Shown: positions 26,058 to 36,818 of the stretch, in pieces | Position numbering within the stretch: the first letter of the stretch is position 1 | Layout of the letters: the number at the start of each line of letters is the position of its first letter | Origin: Scytonematopsis contorta HA4267-MV1 | GTDB taxonomy: Bacteria > Cyanobacteriota > Cyanobacteriia > Cyanobacteriales > Nostocaceae | Assembly (NCBI GenBank): GCA_019359035.1 | Contig: JAHHIC010000034.1 | Location: 62,001-126,000 of the forward strand | Reading direction: 5' to 3' | DNA: 64,000 nt | Translations under genes and position numbers: made by a program | Notes under the pieces: model-generated | Told to the model about the DNA's origin: nothing | The model's database searches: none | What the model saw: only the letters and a program-made list of their open reading frames with translations

Positions 26058-29000
26058 TTATTCGTTGGTTTCCACCTGAGAAACGCGAGTCACAACAAAC
26101 TGACTTGCACTGAGTTGTAAATCTTGCGCCATTGCTAATAGTTCCTTAAATGAGGTAGATAATTGGATGGAATCAGCAGAGGTTTTATTCGCAATTCCTG
26201 CAACATCAGTCATAGTTTGAGTAATTGACTGAGACTGTAGATTTTGTACTTGGGTAGTTTGGGTAATCCTGTCTACCAATTCGCTAATTTGAGTGGTTGC
26301 TTCCACAATTGCATTTAATTGCTGACGGACTTCTGTAACTAATTTAGTACCTTCAACAACTTGATGAATACCTGTATCCATTGCTGCTGCAACTTCAGTA
26401 GTACCAGCTTGAATTTCCTGCACTAATTCTTCAATTTCAGCGGTTGCTTCGGCAGATTGTCCGGCTAAAGAGCGTACTTCATCAGCAACTACAGCAAATC
26501 CTTTTCCGTGTTCTCCTGCTTTGGTTGCCTCGATTGCTGCATTTAATGCCAAAATTTGAGTTTGAGTCGTAAAATTACTGATAAGATTAACGACACGAGA
26601 AACTTTTTGACCGGATTCACTGAGGCGTTTAATTCGCTTGCTAGTTTCTGCAACAGTTTCGCGAATGGCTGTGATTCCGTCCACGGTTTTGTTCATGGCA
26701 GTTTCACCTTCTTTGACAGTCTGATTTGTCTTTTGTACAGCTTCTTCAACAAGCCTAGCACTGGTAGCAACTGCTTCTGTGGAAGCTACCATCTCTTGAA
26801 TTTGCTCTACAGCTTGAGAAAGAGCTTGAAACTGTTGTTGTGCTTGGTTCGCGAGTTCCACAATCGAAGATTCGCTGTTTTGCGAAGTTCCTGCGACTGC
26901 TTCAGAGGCTTGCTGTACTTGCATAACTAACTGTCGCAAGTTCTCCAAAGTATTGTTGTAAGTATCAGCAATTTTACCTACTTCATCCCCAGTAATAGGA
27001 GCGCGGACGGTTAAATCTCCTTGGAGTGCTGGTTGTACGGCAGACAACAGTTGAGCAACATCATGTTGTAGAGCTTCATTGGCTAGCTTTTCCCGTTTTG
27101 CGGCTTCGCTGAGTTGTTGCGACTGAATTTCCAGTTGTTCCAAATACTCTGATTGTTGTAATACAATACCTAATTGCGTCGCTACTTGAATAAGTAAGTT
27201 GACTTCACCTTCTTCCCATTGACGTGGTGAGTTATTTTGATAAGTCAGCAACAAACCCCAAAGTTGTTGGTCTCCTTTAAATAAAGGTGCAGCAATATAA
27301 GCTTTTGCACCCCATTCTTCCAAAGCTTCGCGACTGAAAGTCAAATCGGCTGATGAATCAATATCACTAATTGCACTCGGCTCATTTTTACGATAGCGAC
27401 CTCCAGAACTTTCTTGTAAAACTGGGTCAGCAATTACTGCCATATCGCTACCAGCCAACTTGAGATAGCCACTACCAACATCTTCGATAATAAATTCACC
27501 ACTCCAATCTGGATTAAAGCGATAAATAACAACGCGGTCAACACTAAGTAATTGCCGCAGTTCTTGAGTAATAGAACGAAACAGAGTATCGGGATTAAAA
27601 TTCTTTTGTTGCAAGCGTTCGACAATTCGCTGTCCAATTTTGAAGATAAATTGCACAAAATTAGTTTCTCGCTCAGCCAATTTAGAAAGCTGTTCTGATT
27701 GTTGTCTAACATCTTCTAAATATTTTACTTGTTTGAGAGCAATCCCTACTTGAATCCCTACTTGAGTAAGGGAGCTTAATTCACCTTTTTCCCAAACTCT
27801 TGCTTTATCGTTTTGATAGGCTCCCAACAAACCCCATAACTTCTCACCCGTAAATACTGGCACAATTATATACGCTCTAGCTTCCATTTGCTCCAAAAGT
27901 TCCACATGGCAAGGAGAATGTCCAATAGTGTAAATATCATTAACGACCAAAGAATTGTTTTCTTTATAACGACCACCCTGAGTTTCTTGCAAGTGAGAAT
28001 CATCGATTATGGGAATTAGGTCTATTACACGATTCCAACCACTAGCAACAGATTCGGCAACAAAATGTCCGCTCCAGCTTGGACTAAATTGATACAAAGC
28101 TATGCGGCTACAAGCGAGCATTTGCCGCGTTTCTTGGGTAGCGATTTTAAAAATTGTATCAATACGCTCATTTGCTAAATTCTCTCGTGCTTGTCCTGAT
28201 AACCGAAAAACTGCTTCCAATTCCATTGTCCGGGACAAACGAGTAGTAATCCGAGCTAAAGCCTGTTCACGAGCTGCAGAACGCTCAATTTGTTTAGAGG
28301 ATTCATCAATTTTTATCTGTGCTTCCATTTGCTGGATTGCCACAGCCAAAGGTGAACCAAGCTGGAGCATAAAGTTAACGTCTGATTCTTGCCAAGCACG
28401 GGGGCCAGAGTTTTGATATGCTGCCAATAATCCCCACAGCTTGTTCTCAACAAACAGGGGTATCACAATGTAAGCTCGACACTGATACTTCTCTAGAGTT
28501 TCTAGATAACATGGTGCGTAGCCCATTGTATAAATATCATCGATTTGCTTAAACCTTTGTCCACGAGCATATTCACCACCTTTAGTATCTTTCATGTAGG
28601 TGTCTGCTTCTTGTGCTGTCGATGACACAGACAAGTTTTTAACGGTACAACGGTCATATTCTGATAAGTGACCGCGTAAACTAGTATCACGCTCTTGTGC
28701 ATCTACTACCGAAACCCAACCTTGACCTACTGATTCCGCAATAAACTCACCACTCCAATCTTCATGAAAATGGTAAATACCAACACGGTCGCACTTGAGA
28801 AGACGACGAATTTCTACTGTCGCGAAACGGAAAAGGTTTTCAAAATTTGGCGACTGACCAATTTTTTGGGTAATTCTAGCAACTAATTTTTCTTGTTCTG
28901 AGCGTTCTCGTAGCAGTGCTTGAAATTGTAATGGCTGCAGACAGAGCAATAAATCGCGCACAATTTGATTGAGGAAAGTAATTTCTTGCTCTTGCCAAAT

Positions 29001-29618
29001 TCGGGGATTAGAACATTGCTGAACGGATAATACTCCCCAAATTTTGCCATCTAGATGTAAGGATATATTTAAACTTGCTTGAATTTGGAACTGCTCCCAA
29101 AGTTTACGCTGGTCTGGAGTTAGCTGAACAGTTTCTACATTGTCGTAGCGAATCACAAATTGTTTTTCATAATCTGTAGCTTGCTCGTAGCCAAAAACTA
29201 CCATTGGTATACCATCTCGCATTGCGGGTGTAAAACCACGAGCCACAGACTCACCAACAACAAGACCAGATATTTCTCCATCAAATTTATAAATCAACAC
29301 CCGTTCAGTCCCCAAAGCATCGCGGATAGTATTGACAGCAATTCTATAAAGCTCGTCAACTGAAGACGCTTTTTGCATTTTTGGGGCAATTTCTGCGACT
29401 TGCTTGTTTAAAGATGCAAGCATATCTTCCAAAATCAAACCATTGACTTGTGGCTGTTTAGTTTTCTTTATTTCTACTGTTTGGTCAAATGTTTTTTCAG
29501 TGGAATTTGATTCTGTTTTTTCTGAATTACTCGTAGTCGGAATCGATTTTTTCCGAGTTTGAGTTTTATTTGGAGATTTCACAGTAGTATTTTCATTCAA
29601 ATTTAATTCAGTAGTCAT
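26058..29618 (-). CDS. Methyl-accepting protein with four GAF domains (phototaxis receptor-like)
   Basis: A 1186-aa soluble receptor with no membrane segment. Four GAF domains occupy about 70-225, 240-435, 470-645 and 655-835, then a HAMP-like segment (GDLTVRAPITGDEVGKIAD) and a methyl-accepting signalling domain (about 920-1170) with the hallmark EATKAGEHGKGFAVVADEVR. GAF2 has the cyanobacteriochrome-like block DDIYTMGYAPCYLETLEKY (Cys370-Tyr), and GAF3 has NDIYTIGHSPCHVELLEQ (Cys570-His571), the canonical bilin-binding Cys-His. GAF1 and GAF4 lack the Cys. No DXCF second Cys is seen in GAF3, suggesting a red/green type (inference). AGGA lies upstream of the ATG. With the CheA and CheW genes it forms a Ptx/Pix-like phototaxis set. 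Confidence 0.88.
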   Translation of the reverse strand: MTTELNLNENTTVKSPNKTQTRKKSIPTTSNSEKTESNSTEKTFDQTVEIKKTKQPQVNGLILEDMLASLNKQVAEIAPKMQKASSVDELYRIAVNTIRDALGTERVLIYKFDGEISGLVVGESVARGFTPAMRDGIPMVVFGYEQATDYEKQFVIRYDNVETVQLTPDQRKLWEQFQIQASLNISLHLDGKIWGVLSVQQCSNPRIWQEQEITFLNQIVRDLLLCLQPLQFQALLRERSEQEKLVARITQKIGQSPNFENLFRFATVEIRRLLKCDRVGIYHFHEDWSGEFIAESVGQGWVSVVDAQERDTSLRGHLSEYDRCTVKNLSVSSTAQEADTYMKDTKGGEYARGQRFKQIDDIYTMGYAPCYLETLEKYQCRAYIVIPLFVENKLWGLLAAYQNSGPRAWQESDVNFMLQLGSPLAVAIQQMEAQIKIDESSKQIERSAAREQALARITTRLSRTMELEAVFRLSGQARENLANERIDTIFKIATQETRQMLACSRIALYQFSPSWSGHFVAESVASGWNRVIDLIPIIDDSHLQETQGGRYKENNSLVVNDIYTIGHSPCHVELLEQMEARAYIIVPVFTGEKLWGLLGAYQNDKARVWEKGELSSLTQVGIQVGIALKQVKYLEDVRQQSEQLSKLAERETNFVQFIFKIGQRIVERLQQKNFNPDTLFRSITQELRQLLSVDRVVIYRFNPDWSGEFIIEDVGSGYLKLAGSDMAVIADPVLQESSGGRYRKNEPSAISDIDSSADLTFSREALEEWGAKAYIAAPLFKGDQQLWGLLLTYQNNSPRQWEEGEVNLLIQVATQLGIVLQQSEYLEQLEIQSQQLSEAAKREKLANEALQHDVAQLLSAVQPALQGDLTVRAPITGDEVGKIADTYNNTLENLRQLVMQVQQASEAVAGTSQNSESSIVELANQAQQQFQALSQAVEQIQEMVASTEAVATSARLVEEAVQKTNQTVKEGETAMNKTVDGITAIRETVAETSKRIKRLSESGQKVSRVVNLISNFTTQTQILALNAAIEATKAGEHGKGFAVVADEVRSLAGQSAEATAEIEELVQEIQAGTTEVAAAMDTGIHQVVEGTKLVTEVRQQLNAIVEATTQISELVDRITQTTQVQNLQSQSITQTMTDVAGIANKTSADSIQLSTSFKELLAMAQDLQLSASQFVVTRVSQVETNE

Positions 29619-29637
29619 AACTATTTCCTAATTTATA

Positions 29638-29690
29638 GTGGGGAATGGGGAGTGGGGAGTGGGGAATGGGGAATGGTAAGTGGGGAATTG
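29638..29690. repeat. GGGGAGTGGGGAATGGGG tandem repeat
   Basis: G-rich tandem units between the MCP and cheW genes, followed by GCGAATTGCG units to about 29755. Same family as 6664-6688 and 8262-8318. Confidence 0.75.
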
Positions 29691-29762
29691 GTAACTGCGA
29701 ATTGCGAATTGCGTTCGCGCAGCGTGCAGCTTCGGCATATTGCGAATTGCTTCCCTCCCTCC

Positions 29763-30278
29763 TTACAAGAAAAACTGAACAATGGATTCTGGGTTAAAAA
29801 CTGTTGACCCTTTAGGCAAATATCCTGTAATAAAAGAGAGTAACTGTGGTGAAAATGAACCTGGTTTTGCTGGTAACATTTCTCCCATATCGTGAAGTTC
29901 AATTTCATTCACTGATTTCACAACGATTCCAAAGCAATGATTATCAATTTGGAGAACAATTGCTATTGGTTGTTGCAATAATGGTACTTGTTCATAAAGT
30001 GGCGTACCACCAATCATATGCTCTAAATCGATTAACCACAACATTTCACCACGCCAATTATAAGCACCTAAAACACTACTAGGTGTTTCTGGAACACTTA
30101 AAATTTCATCTATATTTATCCGCATAATTTCTGTAATTTTTTCTAGCGGAATTAAACTATTTCCAAATGTACCAATAGGAAAACTGAGTAAACGTTGTCG
30201 ATTATCCTCTACCGGAGCATCAAGTAATGACTGACCTAAGTTAATACTTTTGAGAACTGAATCAAGAGAAGGTAGCAT
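29763..30278 (-). CDS. CheW-family adaptor
   Basis: A 171-aa protein with one CheW domain: LLSFPIGTFGNSLIPLEKITEIMRI, then SSVLGAYNWRGEMLWLIDLEHMIG (the conserved Gly-rich turn), and VLQIDNHCFGIVVKSVNEIEL. It links the receptor at 26058-29618, encoded directly downstream on the same strand, to the CheA-like kinase. An STRR of TTTTTAG heptamers lies right upstream of its start codon (30279-30311). It is better conserved than the CheW-like protein at 22344-22808. Confidence 0.88.
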   Translation of the reverse strand: MLPSLDSVLKSINLGQSLLDAPVEDNRQRLLSFPIGTFGNSLIPLEKITEIMRINIDEILSVPETPSSVLGAYNWRGEMLWLIDLEHMIGGTPLYEQVPLLQQPIAIVLQIDNHCFGIVVKSVNEIELHDMGEMLPAKPGSFSPQLLSFITGYLPKGSTVFNPESIVQFFL

Positions 30279-30311
30279 TTTTAGTTTTTAGTTTTTAGTT
30301 TTTAGTTTTGA
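30279..30311. repeat. TTTTTAG heptamer repeat
   Basis: Four to five consecutive TTTTTAG heptamers fill almost all of the 37-bp gap between the receiver-kinase gene and cheW, so the operon spacer is essentially an STRR. Confidence 0.8.
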
Positions 30312-30315
30312 AAAA

Positions 30316-31581
30316 TTATAATGGTAGACTAATTACAAATTCAGCTCCTTCACCTGGTTGAGAGGTGACTTCTAAAGAACCACCATGTTTTTCGGTAATA
30401 ATTTGCTGTGCAATTGCTAAACCTAAACCAGTACCTTTACCAACAGGTTTGGTAGTAAAAGCATATCCAAAAATCTTTTCTTGGATTTCTTCAGGAATTC
30501 CCATTCCATTATCTTGAATATAAATTACAATATGTTTTTTTTCATTGTCTAATACAGTCCTTATTTGTATTTGTGGTTTACTATTGGTCTTTTTATGTTT
30601 TTTATGGCAATCCCTTAAGGCATCAACTGCATTTATTAATAAGTTCATAAATACTTGATTTAATGGTCCAGGAAAACAATTAATTTCTGGTAAGTTTGCA
30701 TAATCTTTTATTACCTCAATTTTTGGATACTTATCAACCGCTTTCAATCTATGTTTAATAATTAATAGTGTACTTTCTAATCCTTCATGAATATCAAAAG
30801 CAACTTTATCTTCAGTATCGTTACGAGAAAATACTCTAAAAGATTCACTAATATCTTTGATTCTTAACGCACTTGATTGCATTGTATTCAAAATACTAGA
30901 TAAATCCTCAACTAAAAAATCTAACTCTATTTCTTGTGCATGAGCGCTAATTTCTTCATCAGTCGCTTTTTGCTGATAAAGACGCAAATGATTAACTAAA
31001 TCATTAACATAAGTCGATGCATAAACAGAATTAGCTGTAATAGCTCCCACTGGATTATTAATTTCGTGAGCAACCCCTGCAACTAATTGCCCAAGTGTAG
31101 ACATTTTCTCGTTTTGTATTAATTGAATTTGAGATTCTTGAAGCTGTGCTAATGCGACTTTTAACTCTCTACTCTGCTTTTCTAATTGCTTATTTAAATT
31201 GCTCAATTTTAGATGAACATTTACTCGTGCAACAACTTCTTCTTTTTGTAAAGGTTTTGTGACATAATCTACCGCACCTAAACTCAATCCTTTGACTTTA
31301 TCTTCTATTCTCGATAATGCAGTCATAAAAATAACTGGAATATCTTGAGTTTCCTGCATTTCTTTGAGATGGAGGCATATTTCAAACCCATCCATTTCTG
31401 GTAGCATTACATCTAACAGGATTAAATTTGGTAAAATTTCTATTGCTTTTTTTAATGCATTTTTACCATCATTAGCAATTACTACATAAAAACCAGCCTG
31501 TTGTAGTATTGCTAATAAAGCGGCTGCATTTGTTGGACTATCATCAACTATTAAAATCTGCTTTTCGTGTAATTTTACCAT
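30316..31581 (-). CDS. Receiver-histidine kinase hybrid
   Basis: A 421-aa cytosolic protein. The N-terminal receiver (about 5-125) has [15 protein letters not shown], phospho-Asp in [16 protein letters not shown], and Lys in [15 protein letters not shown] coiled-coil linker (125-160) leads to a HisKA helix with [14 protein letters not shown] (phospho-His about 172). The HATPase part has [30 protein letters not shown], and [15 protein letters not shown]. This RR-HK layout is common in cyanobacterial relays. It sits between a GAF kinase upstream (42-bp gap) and the cheW/MCP/cheA genes downstream, so it probably transmits the GAF kinase's signal. Confidence 0.9.
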   Translation of the reverse strand: MVKLHEKQILIVDDSPTNAAALLAILQQAGFYVVIANDGKNALKKAIEILPNLILLDVMLPEMDGFEICLHLKEMQETQDIPVIFMTALSRIEDKVKGLSLGAVDYVTKPLQKEEVVARVNVHLKLSNLNKQLEKQSRELKVALAQLQESQIQLIQNEKMSTLGQLVAGVAHEINNPVGAITANSVYASTYVNDLVNHLRLYQQKATDEEISAHAQEIELDFLVEDLSSILNTMQSSALRIKDISESFRVFSRNDTEDKVAFDIHEGLESTLLIIKHRLKAVDKYPKIEVIKDYANLPEINCFPGPLNQVFMNLLINAVDALRDCHKKHKKTNSKPQIQIRTVLDNEKKHIVIYIQDNGMGIPEEIQEKIFGYAFTTKPVGKGTGLGLAIAQQIITEKHGGSLEVTSQPGEGAEFVISLPL

Positions 31582-31623
31582 AGAAAATAGTCCATTATTT
31601 TATTAAGTCTAATTATAAAATAT

Positions 31624-33936
31624 TTATTGTTGAGTTTTTTCAATATATAATTCAGCTTCGCATAGTCGAGAATTTAACTTTATAGGAATTTCTATAATAA
31701 ATTCTGCTCCATTACCTGTTTCTGAATAACAATATAATTTACCCCCGTGACGTTCAATTATTTGATAGCTAATTGAAAGACCTAAACCTGTACCTTTACC
31801 AACTGGTTTGGTTGTAAAAAATGGGTCGAATAATTTTTTTTGTATATTCTTAGGCACTCCTTTACCATTATCTTTAATAAAAATTTGTACCCATTTTTTA
31901 TTGAGATACTTAGTTTTAATTTCAATTGTCCTTCTAGTTTTTTCGCCTCCATATTTATAACATGACTGTAATTCATCAATTGAGTTAGCTAGCAAATTCA
32001 TAAATACTTGGTTTAATAAACTAGCAAAACATTCAACTAAAGGAATTTTGCCATAATTTTTGATGATTTCTATTTTATCTTCACTTGAATCTGTTTGCAG
32101 TCGATGTTGCAAAAGTAATAACGCACTTTCTAAGCCTTCGTGAATATCTACACTTTTAATCTCTGATTGGTCAAAACGCGAAAAAGTTCTTAGAGATGTA
32201 ACAATTTTACTAATACGCTCTGCTCCTACTTTCATTGATTCACACAAATTTGGTAAATCTTTAGTGACAAAATCTATGTCTGATTTTTCAATTTCTTCCT
32301 TTAATGTTTCTGTCACTTGTGGACAATTTTTTTGATAACTAGATAACAAATTTAATATTGCTTGAGTATGGTTATAAACATGACTAATATTGCCATAAAT
32401 AAAATTAACTGGGTTATTAATCTCGTGGGCAATACCAGCTACAAGCTGCCCTAAACTAGACATTTTTTCACTTTGAATCAATTGTATCTGAGTCTGTTTT
32501 AAGTGATTAGTACGCTCTTGTACTTGTTGTTCCAAATTAGCGTTCAGTGCTTGTATTCTTTGATAAAGACGATATTGTTTGATAGCGGTTGAAAAACGCT
32601 CTCCCAAAACTTGAGCATATTTCACTTCTGCTTCAGTCCAAGCTCGCGCTTGATTACTTTTGACTTGTTTCCAGATTTCAAACGACTGTCGAGGCATTAA
32701 TTGTCTTGTATCAGGATTGTGATACCCGGCCCAAAGAATTTCGGTGTCTACTTCATCACGGAAAATAGTCAAGCAACCCACAACAGAGGTACCGTAAACC
32801 AGGGGAGTAATTAAGAGGCTGCGAATTTTACTAGACTGGAAAAAAGGAGCTATAGTGCGAAAAAGTGGTTCTCTATATAAATCATTAATTACCCAAAGGT
32901 CACTGTTTACTACTTCTTCGTTTTTCGTCTCAGCCAAATCATAAATGCTTCGCATCCACTGCACAGACCAAGGTTTATAACCTGTTTGGTCGGGAGATTG
33001 TTGGAGTACTGAGTATAGATATTTTTGCCAAATGAGATTTTCTTCAATAACTCGTCCCTGTTCCCTATCTAAAAGCTCCGGTTGATTCCCACAAGTGTAA
33101 ATTTCTACAGACTCCTCTTCTTCTGCCAGTAAATACAGTCTTCCTCCAGAACCATCAAAATTTGCGACCGCTTCTTCTAAAGCTGGTTGTAATTTGACCG
33201 TGGGAGTAGCGTAAAGTAACTTTGTGACGCTGTTAACACTCGCTTCTTGGCGTACCTGTTCTCGCACTTGGTTGAGTAAAATGGAATGAGTAATAGCCAC
33301 AGATACTTGGTCTACTACTGCTTGGATAAGTTGCAGTTCGTCTTCAGAAACCTTACGCGACTCTGAATGATGTGATACCAAAAGTCCCCATAGTTGAGCT
33401 TTTTCAGGTAATGAAGGTGGCTGATATTTTCCTGTTTGCTGACCTTCTAAAACAATGGGTACTACTATTGAAGATTTTACTCCCATTGCAGTTAAATATT
33501 CAACATGACAAGGGTCAACAGGACGATAACGGATGTCTTGACTCTCGTTCTCTTCTCCAGTTTCAAGAGAATTAAGGGGGCTTATACCAATTTCATGTGT
33601 TGCCAAATCTACAACACTTCTTTGTCTTGCACGGACAAATAATTCTCGTGCATATAGGGGGATATCATCAGCAGGGAAATGTAAACCCATCAGTGATGGT
33701 AATCGATTTTCTGCAACCGATTCTGCAACTACAACACCGCTACCACTACAGTTAAATTGGTACACTTTAACGCGGTCAGTATCTAAGTATGTACGGACTT
33801 CCGCAACCATTGCATTTAATATTTCTTTTAACTCCAGCGATTGACGGATACGATTGGCAATGCGGTGTAAAAGAACTTCTTGCTTTAAAAGATTTTGTTT
33901 GTCCAATGATTTCATAAATTTAGATTTACTGACCAA
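31624..33936 (-). CDS. Phytochrome-like GAF histidine kinase
   Basis: A 770-aa soluble kinase. The first GAF domain (about 20-225) is phytochrome-like: [27 protein letters not shown] resembles the P-A-S-D-I-P region of phytochromes, and [20 protein letters not shown] carries Cys143-His144 at the bilin-attachment position. There is no PAS or PHY domain, so it resembles knotless Cph2-type or cyanobacteriochrome sensors. A second GAF (245-460) lacks the Cys. The kinase module has [16 protein letters not shown] and [20 protein letters not shown]. An ATG seven codons inside is an alternative start. First gene of the minus-strand photosensory block, so light input to the downstream receiver-kinase is likely (inference). 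Confidence 0.88.
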   Translation of the reverse strand: MVSKSKFMKSLDKQNLLKQEVLLHRIANRIRQSLELKEILNAMVAEVRTYLDTDRVKVYQFNCSGSGVVVAESVAENRLPSLMGLHFPADDIPLYARELFVRARQRSVVDLATHEIGISPLNSLETGEENESQDIRYRPVDPCHVEYLTAMGVKSSIVVPIVLEGQQTGKYQPPSLPEKAQLWGLLVSHHSESRKVSEDELQLIQAVVDQVSVAITHSILLNQVREQVRQEASVNSVTKLLYATPTVKLQPALEEAVANFDGSGGRLYLLAEEEESVEIYTCGNQPELLDREQGRVIEENLIWQKYLYSVLQQSPDQTGYKPWSVQWMRSIYDLAETKNEEVVNSDLWVINDLYREPLFRTIAPFFQSSKIRSLLITPLVYGTSVVGCLTIFRDEVDTEILWAGYHNPDTRQLMPRQSFEIWKQVKSNQARAWTEAEVKYAQVLGERFSTAIKQYRLYQRIQALNANLEQQVQERTNHLKQTQIQLIQSEKMSSLGQLVAGIAHEINNPVNFIYGNISHVYNHTQAILNLLSSYQKNCPQVTETLKEEIEKSDIDFVTKDLPNLCESMKVGAERISKIVTSLRTFSRFDQSEIKSVDIHEGLESALLLLQHRLQTDSSEDKIEIIKNYGKIPLVECFASLLNQVFMNLLANSIDELQSCYKYGGEKTRRTIEIKTKYLNKKWVQIFIKDNGKGVPKNIQKKLFDPFFTTKPVGKGTGLGLSISYQIIERHGGKLYCYSETGNGAEFIIEIPIKLNSRLCEAELYIEKTQQ

Positions 33937-34648
33937 ACTGTTTAGAGTTTATTTATCAAGTCAAGTTTTGACAATTTTGTGCCACAAAGTTTTTTTTTAC
34001 GAGAGCATCATTTTTTGATTTTTTAAAGAAAAATCTTCTCTCCTAAACAATTTGCTACATTTATAGTCAAACGATACTTAAAGTGATAACACCACAAATT
34101 TTTACCAAATAAAAATTTGCAGCTTAGATTTGCAGATAATATAAATTATCCAAGGCATTTATCTAGTATTTAAATACACCACTACCACGCAGCGAGTGAT
34201 ATATTAAGAAATATTTTAACTAAATAAAATATTACCTACGTCAGGAGAATTACATAATATACTTACCTCTTGCACTTAAAAATCTCAGTATAATCTCTAG
34301 TAAAAGGTTCGTAGTAGCGCTTTAGCGCCATGTTATATACAAGTGGCAATAGTGCTCGGTTAAGGATTTTTGTAGGTTGGGTTGAGGAATAACGGAAACC
34401 CAACTTTTCGGTCGCTTGTTGGGTTATCCGAAGCGGACGCTACGCGAACGTTCCTCAACCAAACCTACGAATTTTCGTATTTTCGAGCTTAAGCGAGCAG
34501 TATTGATATAAGTGGGGCTAAAGCCCAACTACAAACCTATATAATAAAAAAAGCTGAAGCAGCATAGCTTTCAGCAAATACTTTTGCGTTTTTTTAAAAT
34601 TACAGTTAGATTGATACCTTCTATGAAATATTAATTATGAAGGTTTGA
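33937..34648. other. 712-bp intergenic region with several repeats
   Basis: An AT-rich part (33940-34300), presumably the promoter of the photosensory block, is followed by a GTAGTAGCGCTTTAGCGCC repeat (34312-34331), a GTAGGTTGGGTTGAGG/CCTCAACCAAACCTAC inverted pair (34374-34470), a GAGCTTAAGCGAGCAG element (34487-34502) and a terminator hairpin (34545-34575). No ORF can be supported. Confidence 0.65.
34545..34575 (-). terminator. Rho-independent terminator
   Basis: On the minus strand, GCTGAAAGC and GCTTCAGC form a hairpin followed by TTTTTTTATT. It lies about 75 bases after the stop of the membrane-protein gene at 34649-35419. Confidence 0.75.
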
Positions 34649-35419
34649 TTAATGCTTCTTTAATATAGAAGATAAAGGATTTTCCTTGCGAATATCCATC
34701 ATTTCAGCTAGGGATTGTCTGTTTTTCTTTTGCTGATAGTTGGTTTCTGGTGGCAAAACGGTTACTGTTGGTCGTGGTCTAGGCATTGCCATCACTGCGC
34801 TTTGTATTACTTGAGGTGGGACAAACACTGGATGATTTTGCATCCTTGGTTGTGGTGGGACAAAAATCGAAGGTTTTCTCTGTGGTTGAGAACGTGTTTC
34901 CATTCTCGACGAGCCAAATGTATCTCGTGTACTTTGACGACGTTGTGATACTCTTGCTTGGTAGCGATTAACTGTTTTCTGAGGTCTTTGCGCTTGAGAT
35001 TTTTGCTGGCTCAACATTCGCAAAATTAGTACGCAACCTCCGCCACAACTTAGAGCAATAGCAGCTATCATCCATAAAGCTATAGGATTATCACTATCTT
35101 TAGCTGGCATTTGTGTTGGTTGTGCTGCTACCGGAACTGGTTCTTCAACCTCAACCTCTGTTGACTCATGGGCTTGTATAGTTGTTTTAGGCTTTTGGGT
35201 TTGTTGTGGATTACCAACATAACCTAGGCTGTACAGAGCAATTGTTCCACCACCAAGAAAAAGTCCCAATAAACCAGTGACTGGGAGCCAGGGGTAGCGT
35301 TCTAATAAATTTAGCAGAATACTCCAGTTACCAGGAAGTTTAAAATTAGAACTTTTCGCTTCACCAGAGGGCGTCTTTTTAACAGACGTTTTATTCTGTA
35401 CAGCCTGATTTTTCTCCAT
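34649..35419 (-). CDS. Two-helix membrane protein of unknown function
   Basis: A 256-aa protein with membrane segments at about 46-67 (WLPVTGLLGLFLGGGTIALYSLGYV) and 112-136 (ALWMIAAIALSCGGGCVLILRML). An acidic Pro-rich loop (70-108) lies between them, and a long basic, Gln/Arg/Pro-rich tail (140-256; QRPQKTVNRYQARVSQRRQS) follows. The topology would put both ends in the cytoplasm. I recognise no family. It is divided from ddl by 166 bp on the same strand and has its own terminator, so it is probably a separate unit. Confidence 0.7.
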   Translation of the reverse strand: MEKNQAVQNKTSVKKTPSGEAKSSNFKLPGNWSILLNLLERYPWLPVTGLLGLFLGGGTIALYSLGYVGNPQQTQKPKTTIQAHESTEVEVEEPVPVAAQPTQMPAKDSDNPIALWMIAAIALSCGGGCVLILRMLSQQKSQAQRPQKTVNRYQARVSQRRQSTRDTFGSSRMETRSQPQRKPSIFVPPQPRMQNHPVFVPPQVIQSAVMAMPRPRPTVTVLPPETNYQQKKNRQSLAEMMDIRKENPLSSILKKH

Positions 35420-35575
35420 GATTATCTTCAGATATGTACACTCATAGCCAATGATTGTACTGGATAAGTGAACAAAATTTCTATCCGTATAAAGGCAGAT
35501 TATTTTAGTAGCTTTTTAAATATTAAAGCCACTATAATCACTCAAATATTGCCAAATTTTGTAAAGAGCAAGTTT

Positions 35576-35610
35576 TCCCCACTCCCTACTCCCCATTCCC
35601 CACTCCCCTT
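35576..35610. repeat. CCCCACTCCC tandem repeat at the ddl 3' end
   Basis: Tandem C-rich units overlapping the last codons and stop of ddl (on the minus strand GGGGAGTGG; the protein ends RGVGNGE). The repeat has replaced the natural C-terminus by a few residues. Confidence 0.65.
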
Positions 35611-36650
35611 TCCTGCGCTAATTTAATCAAATTGTCAACTAGTTCTGTAAAGGGAATTCCACTATATGCCCACATCTGAGGATACATACTTGTTGATGTA
35701 AATCCTGGTAGGGTATTTATTTCGTTTATTAATACTTCTCCTGTTGATTCTACGTAGAAAAAATCTACCCGTGCAAATCCTGTTGCATCTATGGCTGCAA
35801 ATGCTTGTAGCGCTTTTTCTTGCACTTCACGAGCTATTTCTTCTGGGATGGGAGCAGGTATTAAAATTTCCGCACGTCCTTCTGTATATTTTGTCTCGTA
35901 GTCATAAAAATCACTACTGAAAGTGATTTCCCCTACTGCTGAAGCTTTGGGGTTATCGTTACCCAAAACTGCACATTCTACTTCTCGTGCAACTACACCT
36001 GCTTCTACGATTATTCTGCGGTCGTAACTGGCTGCACTATCTAAAGCTGCTTCCAATTCTTGACGAGTTCGCACTTTGGCAATACCTACGCTTGACCCTA
36101 AGTTTGCAGGTTTGACGAAACAGGGATAACCCAGTGTGGTTTCAATTTCGTCGCACAATTTTGGAAATACACAAGGGTTTGACCATATTTGAGAACGGTT
36201 GATGGCCATGTATTTGACTTGTGGAAGTCCTGCTTGTGCAAAGACGGTTTTCATGGCTATTTTATCCATTCCTGCTGATGAACCTAGTACGCTAGAACCA
36301 ACAAAAGGTACTTGCATTAGAGTAAGCAATCCTTGGATGGTGCCGTCTTCTCCGTTTGGACCGTGGAGAATTGGGAACCAAACATCCACTTCTTCAGCTT
36401 TTGAAGGAAATTGCCACAGTTTTGGTTTGGTGCCTTCTATTTGTAAAGCAACACCAGAATCTAAGATTTGTTGCGCGACTTCTGGTGTTTGCCAAGCTCC
36501 ATCTTTCTGGATATAGAAGGGTATTATTTCATATTTGTTTGCGTTTCCTTCCGCACTTAAGGCAAACGCTATAGCCCGTGCTGACTTTATCGAAACTTCA
36601 TGTTCCCCCGAACGACCACCAAATAGCAACCCCACCCGCTGCTTGCTCAT
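35586..36650 (-). CDS. ddl: D-alanine--D-alanine ligase
   Basis: A cytosolic ATP-grasp enzyme making the D-Ala-D-Ala dipeptide for peptidoglycan. Family signatures: [19 protein letters not shown] at the N-terminus, [15 protein letters not shown] (about 96-110), ATP-grasp [17 protein letters not shown], and the C-terminal [20 protein letters not shown]. The length, 354 aa, is normal. The last residues (GVGNGE) come from a G-rich intergenic repeat. It lies alone on the minus strand and is not linked to other mur genes. Confidence 0.97.
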   Translation of the reverse strand: MSKQRVGLLFGGRSGEHEVSIKSARAIAFALSAEGNANKYEIIPFYIQKDGAWQTPEVAQQILDSGVALQIEGTKPKLWQFPSKAEEVDVWFPILHGPNGEDGTIQGLLTLMQVPFVGSSVLGSSAGMDKIAMKTVFAQAGLPQVKYMAINRSQIWSNPCVFPKLCDEIETTLGYPCFVKPANLGSSVGIAKVRTRQELEAALDSAASYDRRIIVEAGVVAREVECAVLGNDNPKASAVGEITFSSDFYDYETKYTEGRAEILIPAPIPEEIAREVQEKALQAFAAIDATGFARVDFFYVESTGEVLINEINTLPGFTSTSMYPQMWAYSGIPFTELVDNLIKLAQERGVGNGE

Positions 36651-36818
36651 TTTAAAGTACCTCTGTCACTCCACAAATTCAGATAAGCCTATCACAACGA
36701 ACGGCTATTTGCATTACATTTTCTCTTAACTTAGTGAAATTGTCGGTAGCCAGGAAAACATCAAAGTCAAAATTTTCTACCTTTGGAGAGAGGCGTATAT
36801 GTAAGAATCACAGATTAT

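Noticed and set aside
29633-29908. 91-codon minus-strand ORF overlapping the cheW 3' end
   Set aside because: Its C-terminus translates G-rich repeats and its remainder overlaps cheW in another frame.
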